Source: JAUVKA01 sp964465145 (GTDB lineage: Bacteria > Bacteroidota > Bacteroidia > Bacteroidales > UBA12481). From it: a stretch of 64,000 nt of DNA. The notes under the pieces are model-generated. The model worked only from the letters and a program-made list of their open reading frames with translations. It was not told where the DNA came from and did not search any database. The DNA lies in contig CAYXJR010000003.1 in assembly GCA_964465145.1 (NCBI GenBank), forward strand, positions 47,925 to 111,924, given 5' to 3'. This document shows, piece by piece, positions 26,959 through 35,223 of this stretch (the first letter of the stretch is position 1; each line of letters begins with the position of its first letter). Both the position numbers and the translations under genes were made by a program.

Positions 26959-28238
26959 AAATCGATAAAATAATTATCTCTCTTTCTGTTTTGACCTTGA
27001 CATGTACCTTGGCCATGTCACAAACTGTAGATCTTCGGCCTGAAATATTAAAGTTTGAACCTTTTGTCTGGCCGTCTAAAATACCGGCTGACTGTCCGTT
27101 TGAACAATCAATAGAATATACCGGGATAAAGTTCTTAGGTATAAAAAGTGGCTATCATTATGGCGATACCTGGTACCCAACCTGGGCAGAAAATGACACC
27201 TTGTACTCGCCCTGGACTGATGGCAAGACCAAAAGGCTGGATGGATACACAGACTGGTCGCAGGGATGGGTAGATCCGGTACATATTACAACCGGCCAGG
27301 GAGTTATTATCGGCGATGATCCACTTACTATGACGGCATACAGCATCGGGCTGGATAAGAGCTCACCTGCATTCCCGTACAATGGACGCTATCCATGTGG
27401 ATCACTAATTTACAATGGTGTTTGGTATTATGGCACCTATTGCCTTGGTCCTGACGACAATGCAAAATATGGGGATTTAAAAGTTAACTGGCCATGGATC
27501 GGACCCTTTGTTGGTTTCCGGACTTCAAAAGACTATGGACACAGGTGGAAGGACTGTCCGCATACCCCAACAGATCCATTATTCGGCGAAACCGGCTTGT
27601 ACGGTTATCCGGTAAAGATTGGCGCTCCCCATTTTGTTGATTTTGGTAAAAATATGGAGTATTCGCCTGACGGCAAGGCTTACCTTGTTGCCCATGGTGC
27701 GGATACCAGCGATACCAAATGGCGGTTCTGGAATGACAGCTGGATTAACGGAGACCAGGTTTATCTGATCAGAGTTACCCCCTCAATTGAAAATATCAAT
27801 GATGCTTCCAAATATGAGTTTTATGGTGGGAAAGATGCTAATGGTGAGCCAATATGGACAAATGATTTTAAAAAGATTAAGCCCTTGCTGGAATGGAACA
27901 ACAACATGGGATGTGTAACCATAACTTATAATGCACCTCTGAAAAAATACATAATGTGCGTAACTGATGGTGGAAATACTCTATCAAAGATGAATACCTA
28001 TATACTTGAATCTGACAAGATTGATGGGGATTGGAAGATAATTAATTACATGAAAGACTTTGGTGTACAGGCCTATTTTGTGAATATCCCAACTAAGTTT
28101 ATCAGTAAGGATGGCAAAACCATGTGGCTCCTTTATTCAGGGAATTTTTCTGTGGATCTCAATGGTGAAAACTGGGAACGGAATCCTCCCGGCAGCCATT
28201 ACGGAATATGTTTCCAGAAGATACAATTGGTAAAATAA
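26955..28238 (+). CDS. Secreted beta-propeller protein, possible glycan-active enzyme (copy 2)
   Basis: A 427-residue paralogue of the product of 15123-16424. It has a signal peptide ending in LAMSQ and the same conserved string of motifs (YHYGDTWYPTW, LYSPWTDG, ITTGQGVIIGDDP, GVWYYGTYCL, KIGAPHFVDFGKNME, EWNNNMGCVTITYNAPL, VTDGGN). Differences are concentrated in loops around residues 165-200 and at the C-terminus. Retention of two such similar copies within one locus implies either recent duplication or two closely related substrates. It overlaps the sulfatase upstream by 4 bp (ATGA), so it may act on the desulfated product. Fold call is fair; enzymatic function is not established. Confidence 0.7.
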   Translation: MKIDKIIISLSVLTLTCTLAMSQTVDLRPEILKFEPFVWPSKIPADCPFEQSIEYTGIKFLGIKSGYHYGDTWYPTWAENDTLYSPWTDGKTKRLDGYTDWSQGWVDPVHITTGQGVIIGDDPLTMTAYSIGLDKSSPAFPYNGRYPCGSLIYNGVWYYGTYCLGPDDNAKYGDLKVNWPWIGPFVGFRTSKDYGHRWKDCPHTPTDPLFGETGLYGYPVKIGAPHFVDFGKNMEYSPDGKAYLVAHGADTSDTKWRFWNDSWINGDQVYLIRVTPSIENINDASKYEFYGGKDANGEPIWTNDFKKIKPLLEWNNNMGCVTITYNAPLKKYIMCVTDGGNTLSKMNTYILESDKIDGDWKIINYMKDFGVQAYFVNIPTKFISKDGKTMWLLYSGNFSVDLNGENWERNPPGSHYGICFQKIQLVK

Positions 28239-28302
28239 GCCATCTTGAAGCTGTGAGGAAAGTTATGAGCCGGTGAATTATAAATGTCATTAAAAAAAAT
28301 TG

Positions 28303-28309
28303 AAGGAGA
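28303..28309 (+). promoter_or_regulatory. Strong Shine-Dalgarno site deciding a GTG start
   Basis: AAGGAGA lies 6 bases before GTG 28316. Good Shine-Dalgarno sites are rare in this window. An ATG two bases upstream (28314) would terminate at once (ATGTGA), so the site supports GTG as the real start of the large GH106 gene. Confidence 0.65.
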
Positions 28310-28315
28310 ATAAAT

Positions 28316-31300
28316 GTGAAATATTTTACCTTAATAATATCAGCACTGCTTCTTTCAACAGCTTGTTCCAAACAGGATCAGGCTGATGTTCCTGCAAGCG
28401 ATATGCAGGGGATCAGGAAAGATTTCCTTAATTCTCCCGATGCAAGCCGCCCGGGTTGCTATTGGTACTGGATCAACGATAATATCAGCAAGGAAGGGAT
28501 CACCAAAGACCTGGAGGCCATGGCCCGTGTGGGTATCGGCAGGGCTTACATTGGTCATATATATAATTACCGGCCCCCAACAGGAGATTCACCGGCAAAC
28601 CTAAGGTCTCAGACCCCTCTTGGTAATGTAAAATTTATGTCTGATGCCTGGTGGGAGGCTGTCCAGTGGGCTGTAAAAGAAGCAGGACGTGTGGGAGTTG
28701 AGATAGGCTTCTTCAATTCACCCGGCTGGTCGCAATCAGGCGGGCCCTGGATGAAGCCCTCCCAATCCATGCGATACCTTGCACATAGTGAGACTGTTAT
28801 CAAAGGGGGAAGGCTGGTTGATCAAATTGTTCAGCCGCCTGAAGTCACAACATTTCCAAATGCAGGAGGATCCAGGCCTGTTCAAACCGGGCCCAAATTT
28901 ACTGAGCAGGATTTTCAGGATGTCAGGCTCATTGCTTTCAGGCAACCAGACCAGGAAGCTAATGATCTGGATATGAGCAAGGTTGATGCCAGGTCCGAAA
29001 AAATAGCAGAGCTTGAAAATCTTTTTGATAAATCACATGAAAGCACTGCTTATTTTCCGGGAAGTACTGAGCTGCAAATTGATCTAAAACTGCCGGATCC
29101 CGAAGAGATCGGAACAGGAATTCAAAGTATTAAAATAAAGCCCGAGGATTTTGGATTTGTTCTAAAATGTAATATCGAGGCTTCAGATGATGGTAAAACA
29201 TACCGGCAAATAGCAGAATATTCTGAACAAAGAGGGCACCAGGGCCCAAAGAATACAGATGATATATATATTCCCTTTGAGGAAACAAAAGCCAGATATC
29301 TAAGGCTGATTTTTAATGTCAGCAAAGGGGTGAGATTTTCCGAATTGTCTTTAAGCCGGACTGCCCTGCTAGGGTATTATGTTCGCAAACAGATGGGAGA
29401 AACCAGCCCTTCAACAACACCTGAATGGGATGCATATCAATGGGGCAGCCAAATTGAACCGGCAGAGGGATCCACCCTGATATCCGGGGAGGTTCTTGAC
29501 CTGAGCGACAAGATGGATTCTGAAGGACGGCTGAAATGGGATGCCCCTCCCGGGGATTGGGTAGTGCTTAGGATGGGAATGATCCCCATTGGTACACAGA
29601 ATGCACCCAGCAGTCCGGAAAGCAGGGGACTCGAGGTTGACAAGATGAACAAGAATCATGTCGATAGTCTGTTTGATGGTATGGTTGGTGAATTTCTACG
29701 CAGAACACCGGCTGAGGAAAGGGAAGCACTTAAATATATTATCGCCGATAGCTACGAAACAGGGCCTCAAAATTGGACAGACGGATTTTCAGATAGATTT
29801 GAATCGAGATTCGGGTATTCCCCCGAAAAATATATGCCGGTATTAACAGGAAGAATAGTTGATAATCCTGATGTTTCAGATCGCTTCCTATGGGATATGA
29901 GAAGACTGATTGTGGAAGGAATTGCCTACGATTATGTTGGCGGCCTTCGTGAGATTTGCAATGACAATGATCTTACTCTCTGGCTTGAGGACTATGGCCA
30001 CTGGGGCTTCCCCTCAGAATTCCTTCTTTATGGCAGTCAGACAAATCAGGTTGGCGGGGAGTTTTGGATAGGAGGAGTATCCGACAATATTGAATGCCGG
30101 GCCGCTGTGAGCTGCGCTCATACTTATGGCAAGAAAAGTATTTATGCGGAGTCCTTCACCTCCGGCCAGAATTTCCAGGAAAGTCCGTCGACTCTTAAGA
30201 AATGGTGCGACTGGGTGTATGGTGTTGGCGTTAATCATTTAATACTACATGTTTATATCCATCAGCCGGATGAAAGGAAGCCAGGCATTATCCAATGGTT
30301 TGGAACCGATTTTAACCGGCACAATACATGGTTTGAGCAATCCAAAGGATTTATTGATTATACCCGCCGGAGCTCAGTACTACTAAAAGCAGGCTTACCT
30401 GTTGTTGATGTAGTATATTATGTTGGTGAAGATGCTCCTATGATGCAGGGGCCAATGAATCCTGATTTGCCCGACGGATTCAATTTTGATTTTATTAATT
30501 CTGATGTACTGATAAATCATGCCAGGGGTGAAAATGGGAAATTGCTCGTTGATAATGGCCCTGCCTATTCATTGCTTGTCCTGCCAGAACAGGAAAAAAT
30601 GCGACCGGAAGTAGCCCTTGCGATCAAAAACCTTGTAAATCAGGGTGTAGTAATAATCGGCTCGAAACCCGAAAGAAGTCCGTCTTTGGAAAATTACCCT
30701 GTGGGTGATGACGAACTTGCACAAATTGTTGATGAATTGTGGGGTAACATGCTTGGGGAAAAAATCAGGAAAGGAAGTTTTGGCAAGGGGTATATTTATA
30801 ATGGTCTTGGTATTGATGAGGTTTTCCGGGATCTTGGTATTGAAAAAGATATCAGCATAATAAGCGATAAGGATATACGATGTGCTGCTGCCGGTTCCGG
30901 GCACCTTGGTATTGGCACCAATGGTGGTATTGTATTTAATCATCGTAAGGGTAAGGATACTGATATCTATTTTCTTGCCAATACCTCAAATGAGGTAGTG
31001 GATTTTACAGCCTCTCTCAGATGCAGCGCTCAAAAGCCATCCCTGTGGAATGCAGTTACAGGTGAGATATCTGACGAGATTGCCTTCAAGCAGAAAGATG
31101 GCCGGACAATGATTCCCCTGCATCTCGAAGCATCTGAAAGTATTTTTGTGGTCCTGGAGGGAAAGATCGGCAAGAATAAAAAGGGTGCGAAAGATTCAAA
31201 CACACCGGATTATACTACAACAGTCAGGCTGGATGGCCCATGGACAGTAGAATTTGAAGAAATCGATTCTCCGAAGCAGATTGTTTTCGATAAACTAGTT

Positions 31301-31690
31301 TCCTGGCCTTCCCATGAAAATCCTGATATCAAATCCTTCTCAGGTACGGCAACTTATAATACGACTTTTAGTCTGGAAGAAATAAATAAAAATCAAAAAA
31401 CTATCCTGGATTTAGGCGAGGTGGGAGTAATTGCAACAGTTTATGTTAACGGTACGGTTGCCGGCACTGTATGGACAAGCCCATGGGAAGTTGATATAAG
31501 TGATTATGTTATTGTCGGTCGAAATAATTTGAAAATCAGCGTTGCCAATACCTGGTATAATCGTGTACTGGCAGATTCCAGGCTGCCAGAAACAGAGCGT
31601 AAAACTTACATCTCCCAGGAATATAATTTCAGGGATCAAAACATGCAAAAAGCCGGTCTTTTAGGTCCTGTAACCATAAAAAGGAATTAA
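28316..31690 (+). CDS. GH106 alpha-L-rhamnosidase, large form
   Basis: A 1,124-residue exported lipoprotein (lipobox LSTAC) and the most typical GH106 member of the window: the mature chain begins SRPGCYWYWINDNISKEG, then KDLEAMARVGIGRAYIG and FNSPGWSQSGGPWM. An inserted beta-sandwich (about 240-350, EASDDGKTYRQIAEY and KARYLRLIF) resembles a discoidin-type module. Conserved acidic motifs are IADSYETG, GEFW (E582) and AESF (E612). The C-terminal jelly-roll has SGTATYNTTF, VYVNGTVAGTVWTSPW and VANTWYNRVLAD. GH106 enzymes are inverting, calcium-dependent alpha-L-rhamnosidases, and length fits. Start is GTG with an unusually good ribosome site. Its TAA overlaps the ATG of the following peptidase by one base (TAATG). 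Confidence 0.88.
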   Translation: MKYFTLIISALLLSTACSKQDQADVPASDMQGIRKDFLNSPDASRPGCYWYWINDNISKEGITKDLEAMARVGIGRAYIGHIYNYRPPTGDSPANLRSQTPLGNVKFMSDAWWEAVQWAVKEAGRVGVEIGFFNSPGWSQSGGPWMKPSQSMRYLAHSETVIKGGRLVDQIVQPPEVTTFPNAGGSRPVQTGPKFTEQDFQDVRLIAFRQPDQEANDLDMSKVDARSEKIAELENLFDKSHESTAYFPGSTELQIDLKLPDPEEIGTGIQSIKIKPEDFGFVLKCNIEASDDGKTYRQIAEYSEQRGHQGPKNTDDIYIPFEETKARYLRLIFNVSKGVRFSELSLSRTALLGYYVRKQMGETSPSTTPEWDAYQWGSQIEPAEGSTLISGEVLDLSDKMDSEGRLKWDAPPGDWVVLRMGMIPIGTQNAPSSPESRGLEVDKMNKNHVDSLFDGMVGEFLRRTPAEEREALKYIIADSYETGPQNWTDGFSDRFESRFGYSPEKYMPVLTGRIVDNPDVSDRFLWDMRRLIVEGIAYDYVGGLREICNDNDLTLWLEDYGHWGFPSEFLLYGSQTNQVGGEFWIGGVSDNIECRAAVSCAHTYGKKSIYAESFTSGQNFQESPSTLKKWCDWVYGVGVNHLILHVYIHQPDERKPGIIQWFGTDFNRHNTWFEQSKGFIDYTRRSSVLLKAGLPVVDVVYYVGEDAPMMQGPMNPDLPDGFNFDFINSDVLINHARGENGKLLVDNGPAYSLLVLPEQEKMRPEVALAIKNLVNQGVVIIGSKPERSPSLENYPVGDDELAQIVDELWGNMLGEKIRKGSFGKGYIYNGLGIDEVFRDLGIEKDISIISDKDIRCAAAGSGHLGIGTNGGIVFNHRKGKDTDIYFLANTSNEVVDFTASLRCSAQKPSLWNAVTGEISDEIAFKQKDGRTMIPLHLEASESIFVVLEGKIGKNKKGAKDSNTPDYTTTVRLDGPWTVEFEEIDSPKQIVFDKLVSWPSHENPDIKSFSGTATYNTTFSLEEINKNQKTILDLGEVGVIATVYVNGTVAGTVWTSPWEVDISDYVIVGRNNLKISVANTWYNRVLADSRLPETERKTYISQEYNFRDQNMQKAGLLGPVTIKRN

Positions 31691-33849
31691 TGATGATTAC
31701 GCAAAAAAAATCAACAATGAGAAACATATTAATAGTAAGTCTTCTGGCATTTATGCTACAGCCATTGTCAGCCCAGGTATCCGAAAACGGGATGATCCCT
31801 TTGTCACAGGAAAGATCAAGGGATTATGATGCCTTACACTATCGTATTGAACTTTCAATAGATCCTGAACTGAAGCATCTTAAAGGACAAAATACCATAA
31901 CACTAAAACCCCTGCGGGATAAGCTCAGTGTTATAAAACTTGATGCCGAGTCGTTGATAGCTACTGATGTTCTTGATGCAAGAGGCTTTCCCCTGAAATT
32001 CTCTCAGACAGATTCCAACATATTTGTAAATCTTAATAAAGCATTTGATTCAACTGATAGTATCTCTTTTACAATAAAATACTATTTATCTGAAGCTGTC
32101 TCTGGCTTGAAGTTTATTGATGGAGAAGGTGACCGACCGCTCATGGTGTCCTCAAGTTGCTTCCCAAACAAGGCCAGGGAATGGATTCCATGCTACGACT
32201 TTCCGAACGACAAGGTTACCCAGGAGATGATTATCACTACACCAAGCAAGTACAAAGTATTATCCAATGGCAGATTAATTAGCACGACAGATAATGCTGA
32301 CGGGACTTCAACTTGGCACTGGAAGCAGGAGAAGCCCCATCCAACATATCTGATAAATCTAAGTATTGCTGATTACCTTGTGGTTAAAGATTCGCTGGGA
32401 GATTTGCCCATAAATTACTGGGTATACCATTCAATGGCTGACAGGGTTGAGAGAGTTTTTGGTAAAACCCCCTATATGATGGAGTTTTTCAATAAGACCT
32501 ATAATTACAATTTCCCCTGGGAAAAATATGATCAGGTAGTATCACCATATTTGACCGGTGGAGCAGAAGCCACTTCGGCCTCAATAATAGGAGAAAGAGT
32601 AGTTACGGATGAGTTTTCTGAGCAGGATTATCCACGTGAATATGTTGTTGCCCATGAGTTAGCTCACCAATGGTGGGGAGATCTTATTACATGCAGAAGC
32701 TGGGAACATACATGGCTCAACGAAAGTTTTGGCACCTATTCAGATCACCTTTATACCGAGTTTGATCTGGGAGATCTCGAAGGTGAATATGACCTCTTTT
32801 TTAAGAAAACTGTGTATTTAGATGAGTTCCATAACCGCTTTCAAAGGCCTATAATATATTTTGATTACGAGGAACCGGGAGATAATTTTAATCGCCATAC
32901 TTATCAAAAAGGTGCCTGCAACCTTCACCTGCTAAGATATATTCTGGGAGACGACACCTTCTTCAGAACTATTAGTGAATTCCTCCACCGGCATGAATTT
33001 GAATCTGTTTCAAGCTATGACTTTATGAAATGTGTAAAGGATGTAAGCGGTCAAAATATGGATTGGTTCTTCGATCAGTTTTTCTTCAGACCGGGCCATC
33101 CTGTCTTTAATGTCAATAAGACCTGGGATAATGCCAATAAAGAACTCGTAATTACCATAATTCAGGAGCAGGACAAATGGGAGAATGTGCCCATCTATAA
33201 AATACCCGTCAGGATAGGCATTTTTACAGGAAATAGTAAAGAGGTGCAGGAATTTTGGCTCGAGAAAAAAACTGAAACAATCAGGATTAAGCTGAATGTT
33301 GAACCTGATATGGTCAGATTTGATGATGGAAATTACTTACTAAAAGAATGGACATATAAGAAAAGTCTGAAAGAACTTCTTTATCAGGTAAATAATGATG
33401 ATATGATTGGAAGATTATGGGCAGTTGGTCAATTATCAGAATATCAGAATGATCCTCAGACTATTGCCATTTGGAAAAAGATCGCGAAAGAGGATGAATT
33501 CTGGGCTGTAAGAGCAGCTGCAATTGAGCAGATTGGGCTTCACCATGGCAAAGATAATGTTGAATTGCTAAAAGCTGGTGCAGTAGAAGAAAGATCAAGA
33601 GTAAGAGCAGTTTCAATAAATAAATTAGGAGAATTGAAAGATCCTAAGCTCAAGGGATTTTACAAAGATGTGTTTAAAAAAGATAACAGCTATGCAGTAA
33701 AATCAGAAGCCCTGATAGCGATAGGAAAATGCGGTAAAAAATCTGACATATCCTTTTTAAAAAAGGCAGGATTACAGAGTTCATACACGGATGTAGTAAG
33801 CACAGCATCCAAACAAGCGATAGAATCTATCACAGCAATAAATAATTAA
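31690..33849 (+). CDS. M1-family zinc aminopeptidase with C-terminal HEAT-like repeats (copy 1)
   Basis: A 719-residue secreted gluzincin. The signal peptide ends at LSAQ. The N-terminal beta-domain (about 45-240) precedes the catalytic domain with GGAEATSAS, in the position of the family GAMEN-type motif, and the zinc site H322-E323-x-x-H326 with E345 in WLNESF, separated by exactly 18 residues as required. The final 150 residues form alpha-helical HEAT-like repeats (WAVRAAAIEQIG, RVRAVSINKLG, VKSEALIAIGKCG). M1 enzymes remove N-terminal residues from peptides. It overlaps GH106 by one base and is followed 2 bp later by an M24 peptidase, so these peptidases belong to the same transcript as the glycosidases. 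Confidence 0.93.
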   Translation: MMITQKKSTMRNILIVSLLAFMLQPLSAQVSENGMIPLSQERSRDYDALHYRIELSIDPELKHLKGQNTITLKPLRDKLSVIKLDAESLIATDVLDARGFPLKFSQTDSNIFVNLNKAFDSTDSISFTIKYYLSEAVSGLKFIDGEGDRPLMVSSSCFPNKAREWIPCYDFPNDKVTQEMIITTPSKYKVLSNGRLISTTDNADGTSTWHWKQEKPHPTYLINLSIADYLVVKDSLGDLPINYWVYHSMADRVERVFGKTPYMMEFFNKTYNYNFPWEKYDQVVSPYLTGGAEATSASIIGERVVTDEFSEQDYPREYVVAHELAHQWWGDLITCRSWEHTWLNESFGTYSDHLYTEFDLGDLEGEYDLFFKKTVYLDEFHNRFQRPIIYFDYEEPGDNFNRHTYQKGACNLHLLRYILGDDTFFRTISEFLHRHEFESVSSYDFMKCVKDVSGQNMDWFFDQFFFRPGHPVFNVNKTWDNANKELVITIIQEQDKWENVPIYKIPVRIGIFTGNSKEVQEFWLEKKTETIRIKLNVEPDMVRFDDGNYLLKEWTYKKSLKELLYQVNNDDMIGRLWAVGQLSEYQNDPQTIAIWKKIAKEDEFWAVRAAAIEQIGLHHGKDNVELLKAGAVEERSRVRAVSINKLGELKDPKLKGFYKDVFKKDNSYAVKSEALIAIGKCGKKSDISFLKKAGLQSSYTDVVSTASKQAIESITAINN

Positions 33850-33851
33850 TT

Positions 33852-35198
33852 ATGAAACAAATAATAATTCTTACAGCTTTTCTTTTTTGTTTCTCAATAG
33901 AAGATGCTAAACCTCAATTGACTTTTAGCAAAGACGAATACTCAGCCAGGAGAGAGAGCCTAATGGATATGATACCTGAGGGTATTGCAATAATCAGAGG
34001 TGCATCAGTTCCTCTGGGTAATGGTCATTTTTACCAGTTTAACAACATCATGTATTTTGCCGGGGTCGAAATGCCCGATGTAATTCTTGTAATTGATGGA
34101 AAAAACAGGACGAGTACCCTGTTTTTCAGTATCACTGAAAACACTGCCGATGGTGAAAATATTTCTCTTGATCTGGTAAGAAATCCGGTGTCATACACAG
34201 GTATTGAAAACTATTTACCATTTGAAAACTTCACTGCATTCTTAAATGAAAGGGTAAATAAGGAAACTATAATCTATACGCCATACAGCTCTGAAGAGCT
34301 GGTAGGAGAATGCTCAGGAGAAAAATTCGGAAAATTCCAGCGTTCTGTAACCGAGAATGAATGGGATGGAAGACTAACACGGGAATTACAGTTTGCCGAA
34401 AACCTAAAAAATAAATTCCCTCAGGCAAAAGTGGAGAATTGTACGCCACAGATATGGGGCCTGAGAAAAATAAAATCAAAAGAAGAGATTGATGTCCTCC
34501 GTATAGCTGCTCAACTTGGTGTTGAAGCACATTTAGGAGTAATAAAAGGAACCAGACCAGGGGCAGAAGAAGTGAAGCTTGCTGCATTGTTTGAATATAT
34601 ATGCATGGCAGGAGGAGCCAAAGGACTGGCCTTCAGCACCATCATAATGTCGGCAGAACACCATGCCTACGGCCATTATGCTATGTATGACAGAACTCTG
34701 GCGAATGGAGACTTTGTTATACTGGATGCAGGGCCGGATGTGGATTATTATGATGCTGATATTTCGACAACCTTTCCGGTAAACGGGAAGTTTTCAGGGA
34801 CACAAAAGGAAGTATACGAATTAGCACTTAAAGTAAGGGAGACATGCCAGAATAATTATCGTCCCGGTATTTCACTTAGCGATGTTGGTTTAAAAGTAGA
34901 ACAGATGCTGAAGGAAAATGGATATGATGCAAGTGAAAAAAGGTTCAGTGGATGGATAAGAAATGGAGGATACAATCACAGCATTGGAATGGCTGTTCAT
35001 GATAGGATGGATAAATTTGATAGAAGTGAAGCGCTACAGGTTGGATTTGTTTTTGCCTGCGACATAATGGCAAAAGCTGATTCTGTGACAAGTGTGCGAA
35101 TTGAAGACACCGTAGTAATAACAGAGGACGGATGTGAAATACTATCAGCAGGCCTTCCCCTGACTGTTAAAGAGATAGAAATGTTTATGAAGAAATAA
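33852..35198 (+). CDS. M24B Xaa-Pro aminopeptidase-like secreted peptidase
   Basis: A 448-residue protein with a signal-like N-terminus, an AMP_N-type domain (about 30-180, FYQFNNIMYFAGVEMPD) and an M24 pita-bread catalytic domain. The dimetal ligands are D292 and D303 (LDAG...DIST, ten residues between), H376 in YNHSIGMAVHD, and E418 in RIEDTVVITEDG. The fourth ligand, normally Glu in a (V/I)EPG segment, appears to be D404 in ACDIMAKA. Asp might still bind metal, but the EPG loop is lost, so activity is probable rather than certain. The best-known M24B enzymes cleave the bond before proline, so this gene fits degradation of Pro- or hydroxyproline-rich peptides. It is sandwiched between two M1 paralogues. 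Confidence 0.82.
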   Translation: MKQIIILTAFLFCFSIEDAKPQLTFSKDEYSARRESLMDMIPEGIAIIRGASVPLGNGHFYQFNNIMYFAGVEMPDVILVIDGKNRTSTLFFSITENTADGENISLDLVRNPVSYTGIENYLPFENFTAFLNERVNKETIIYTPYSSEELVGECSGEKFGKFQRSVTENEWDGRLTRELQFAENLKNKFPQAKVENCTPQIWGLRKIKSKEEIDVLRIAAQLGVEAHLGVIKGTRPGAEEVKLAALFEYICMAGGAKGLAFSTIIMSAEHHAYGHYAMYDRTLANGDFVILDAGPDVDYYDADISTTFPVNGKFSGTQKEVYELALKVRETCQNNYRPGISLSDVGLKVEQMLKENGYDASEKRFSGWIRNGGYNHSIGMAVHDRMDKFDRSEALQVGFVFACDIMAKADSVTSVRIEDTVVITEDGCEILSAGLPLTVKEIEMFMKK

Positions 35199-35223
35199 TA
35201 ATGCTACCTATAAGCTAGAAACC

